A DNA stretch of 5,762 nucleotides. Source: Actinomycetes bacterium. Its GTDB lineage: Bacteria; Actinomycetota; CALGFH01. This document shows, piece after piece, positions 5,332-5,762 of this stretch. The DNA lies in assembly GCA_030146615.1 (NCBI GenBank), contig JASLBL010000231.1, forward strand, positions 1 through 5,762. The letters are read 5' to 3'. The position numbers and the translations under genes were made by a program. The notes under the pieces were generated by a model, which did not search any database, was not told the origin of the DNA, and saw only the letters and a program-made list of their open reading frames with translations. Every line of letters starts with the position of its first letter. Position 1 is the first letter of the stretch.

Positions 5332-5762
5332 CCCAGACCACTCCCCAGGCGGCCGGGACCAGGGACGGCTCCGGTGACCGGATCCTCGAGGTCACCGACC
5401 TGGTCAAGCACTACCCGCTGATGGGCGGGGGCGTGGTCCGGCGCCGGATCGGCGATGTCCACGCGGCCTGCGGCCTGACCTTCCACCTGGACCGGGGCGA
5501 GACCCTCGGGCTGGTCGGCGAGTCGGGCTGCGGCAAGTCGACCACCGGCAAGGCCATCCTCCAGCTCAGCCCGCCGACCTCGGGGTCGGTCAAGTTCGAG
5601 GGCGAAGAGCTGGTCGGCAAGACCCGCAAGCAGATGCGGCATATCCGCCGCGACCTCCAGGTCGTCTTCCAGGATCCGTACGCCTCGCTGAACCCGAGGA
5701 TCCCGGTCAATGACATCGTGTCCGAGCCGCTGATCATCCACGGGCTGTACAAGCGCCAGGGC
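5328..5762 (+). CDS. ABC transporter ATP-binding protein, DppF/OppF type (partial, 3' end beyond window)
   Basis: The reading frame from ATG 5328 stays open to the last base, giving 145 visible residues of a protein normally around 320-350 long. Translating by hand gives MTQTTPQAAG at the start. Next come ILEVTDLVKHYPL, a short basic insertion VVRRRIGDVHAACGL typical of OppF/DppF, Walker A GESGCGKST (64-72) and Q-loop Gln115 in VVFQDPYASLNPR, followed by VNDIVSEPLIIHGL. GCGKST and QDPYASLNPR distinguish the F-type from the D-type ATPase upstream, whose equivalents are GSGKSV and QDPMTSLNP. Its signature motif, Walker B and switch histidine lie outside the window, so integrity cannot be checked. 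It overlaps the D-type stop by 4 bases (ATGA) and has a good ribosome binding site. The two ATPases are expected to form a heterodimer on the permeases. Confidence 0.95.
   Translation, partial: MTQTTPQAAGTRDGSGDRILEVTDLVKHYPLMGGGVVRRRIGDVHAACGLTFHLDRGETLGLVGESGCGKSTTGKAILQLSPPTSGSVKFEGEELVGKTRKQMRHIRRDLQVVFQDPYASLNPRIPVNDIVSEPLIIHGLYKRQG

Overview
The window looks like a piece of a high-GC actinobacterial chromosome (Actinomycetota, no finer placement attempted). The reasons are the strong G/C third-position bias, a GTG-started lipoprotein with a Gly/Asp/Glu-rich linker after its lipobox, and tightly overlapping transporter genes. It is mostly one plus-strand operon for a peptide-type (Dpp/Opp/Nik family) ABC importer, cut off at the right edge inside its last visible gene.

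Layout: bases 1-261 are one very large, nearly perfect palindrome (two 128-base arms around a 5-base centre, only 3 mismatched pairs). It runs exactly to the left edge of the window, so its true outer end cannot be seen. Bases 262-436 are a non-coding leader. Then come a cluster C substrate-binding lipoprotein (437-2089), an intergenic stretch with a strong GC stem-loop (2122-2154), a DppB/OppB-type permease (2200-3180), a DppC/OppC-type permease (3173-4174), a DppD/OppD-type ATPase (4174-5331) and the first 145 codons of a DppF/OppF-type ATPase (5328 to the edge). The last four genes overlap one another by 8, 1 and 4 bases.

How they work together: the lipoprotein outside the membrane captures the ligand and delivers it to the channel formed by the two permeases. 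The two different ATPases dock on the EAA loops of the permeases and drive uptake. The stem-loop after the first gene probably helps the binding protein to be made in excess over the membrane parts. The ligand cannot be read from sequence: peptides are the default guess, but the family also carries nickel, sugars, glutathione and other compounds. No regulator or catabolic gene is visible to narrow it.

The transporter itself is a known type. The parts that deserve a second look are the giant palindrome, the four-cysteine (probable iron-sulfur) motif and the long acidic C-terminal tail of the D-type ATPase, the histidine-rich N-terminal tail of the C-type permease, and a lone TTA codon in the B-type permease. 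I see no convincing undescribed system beyond the palindrome, whose nature is unresolved.
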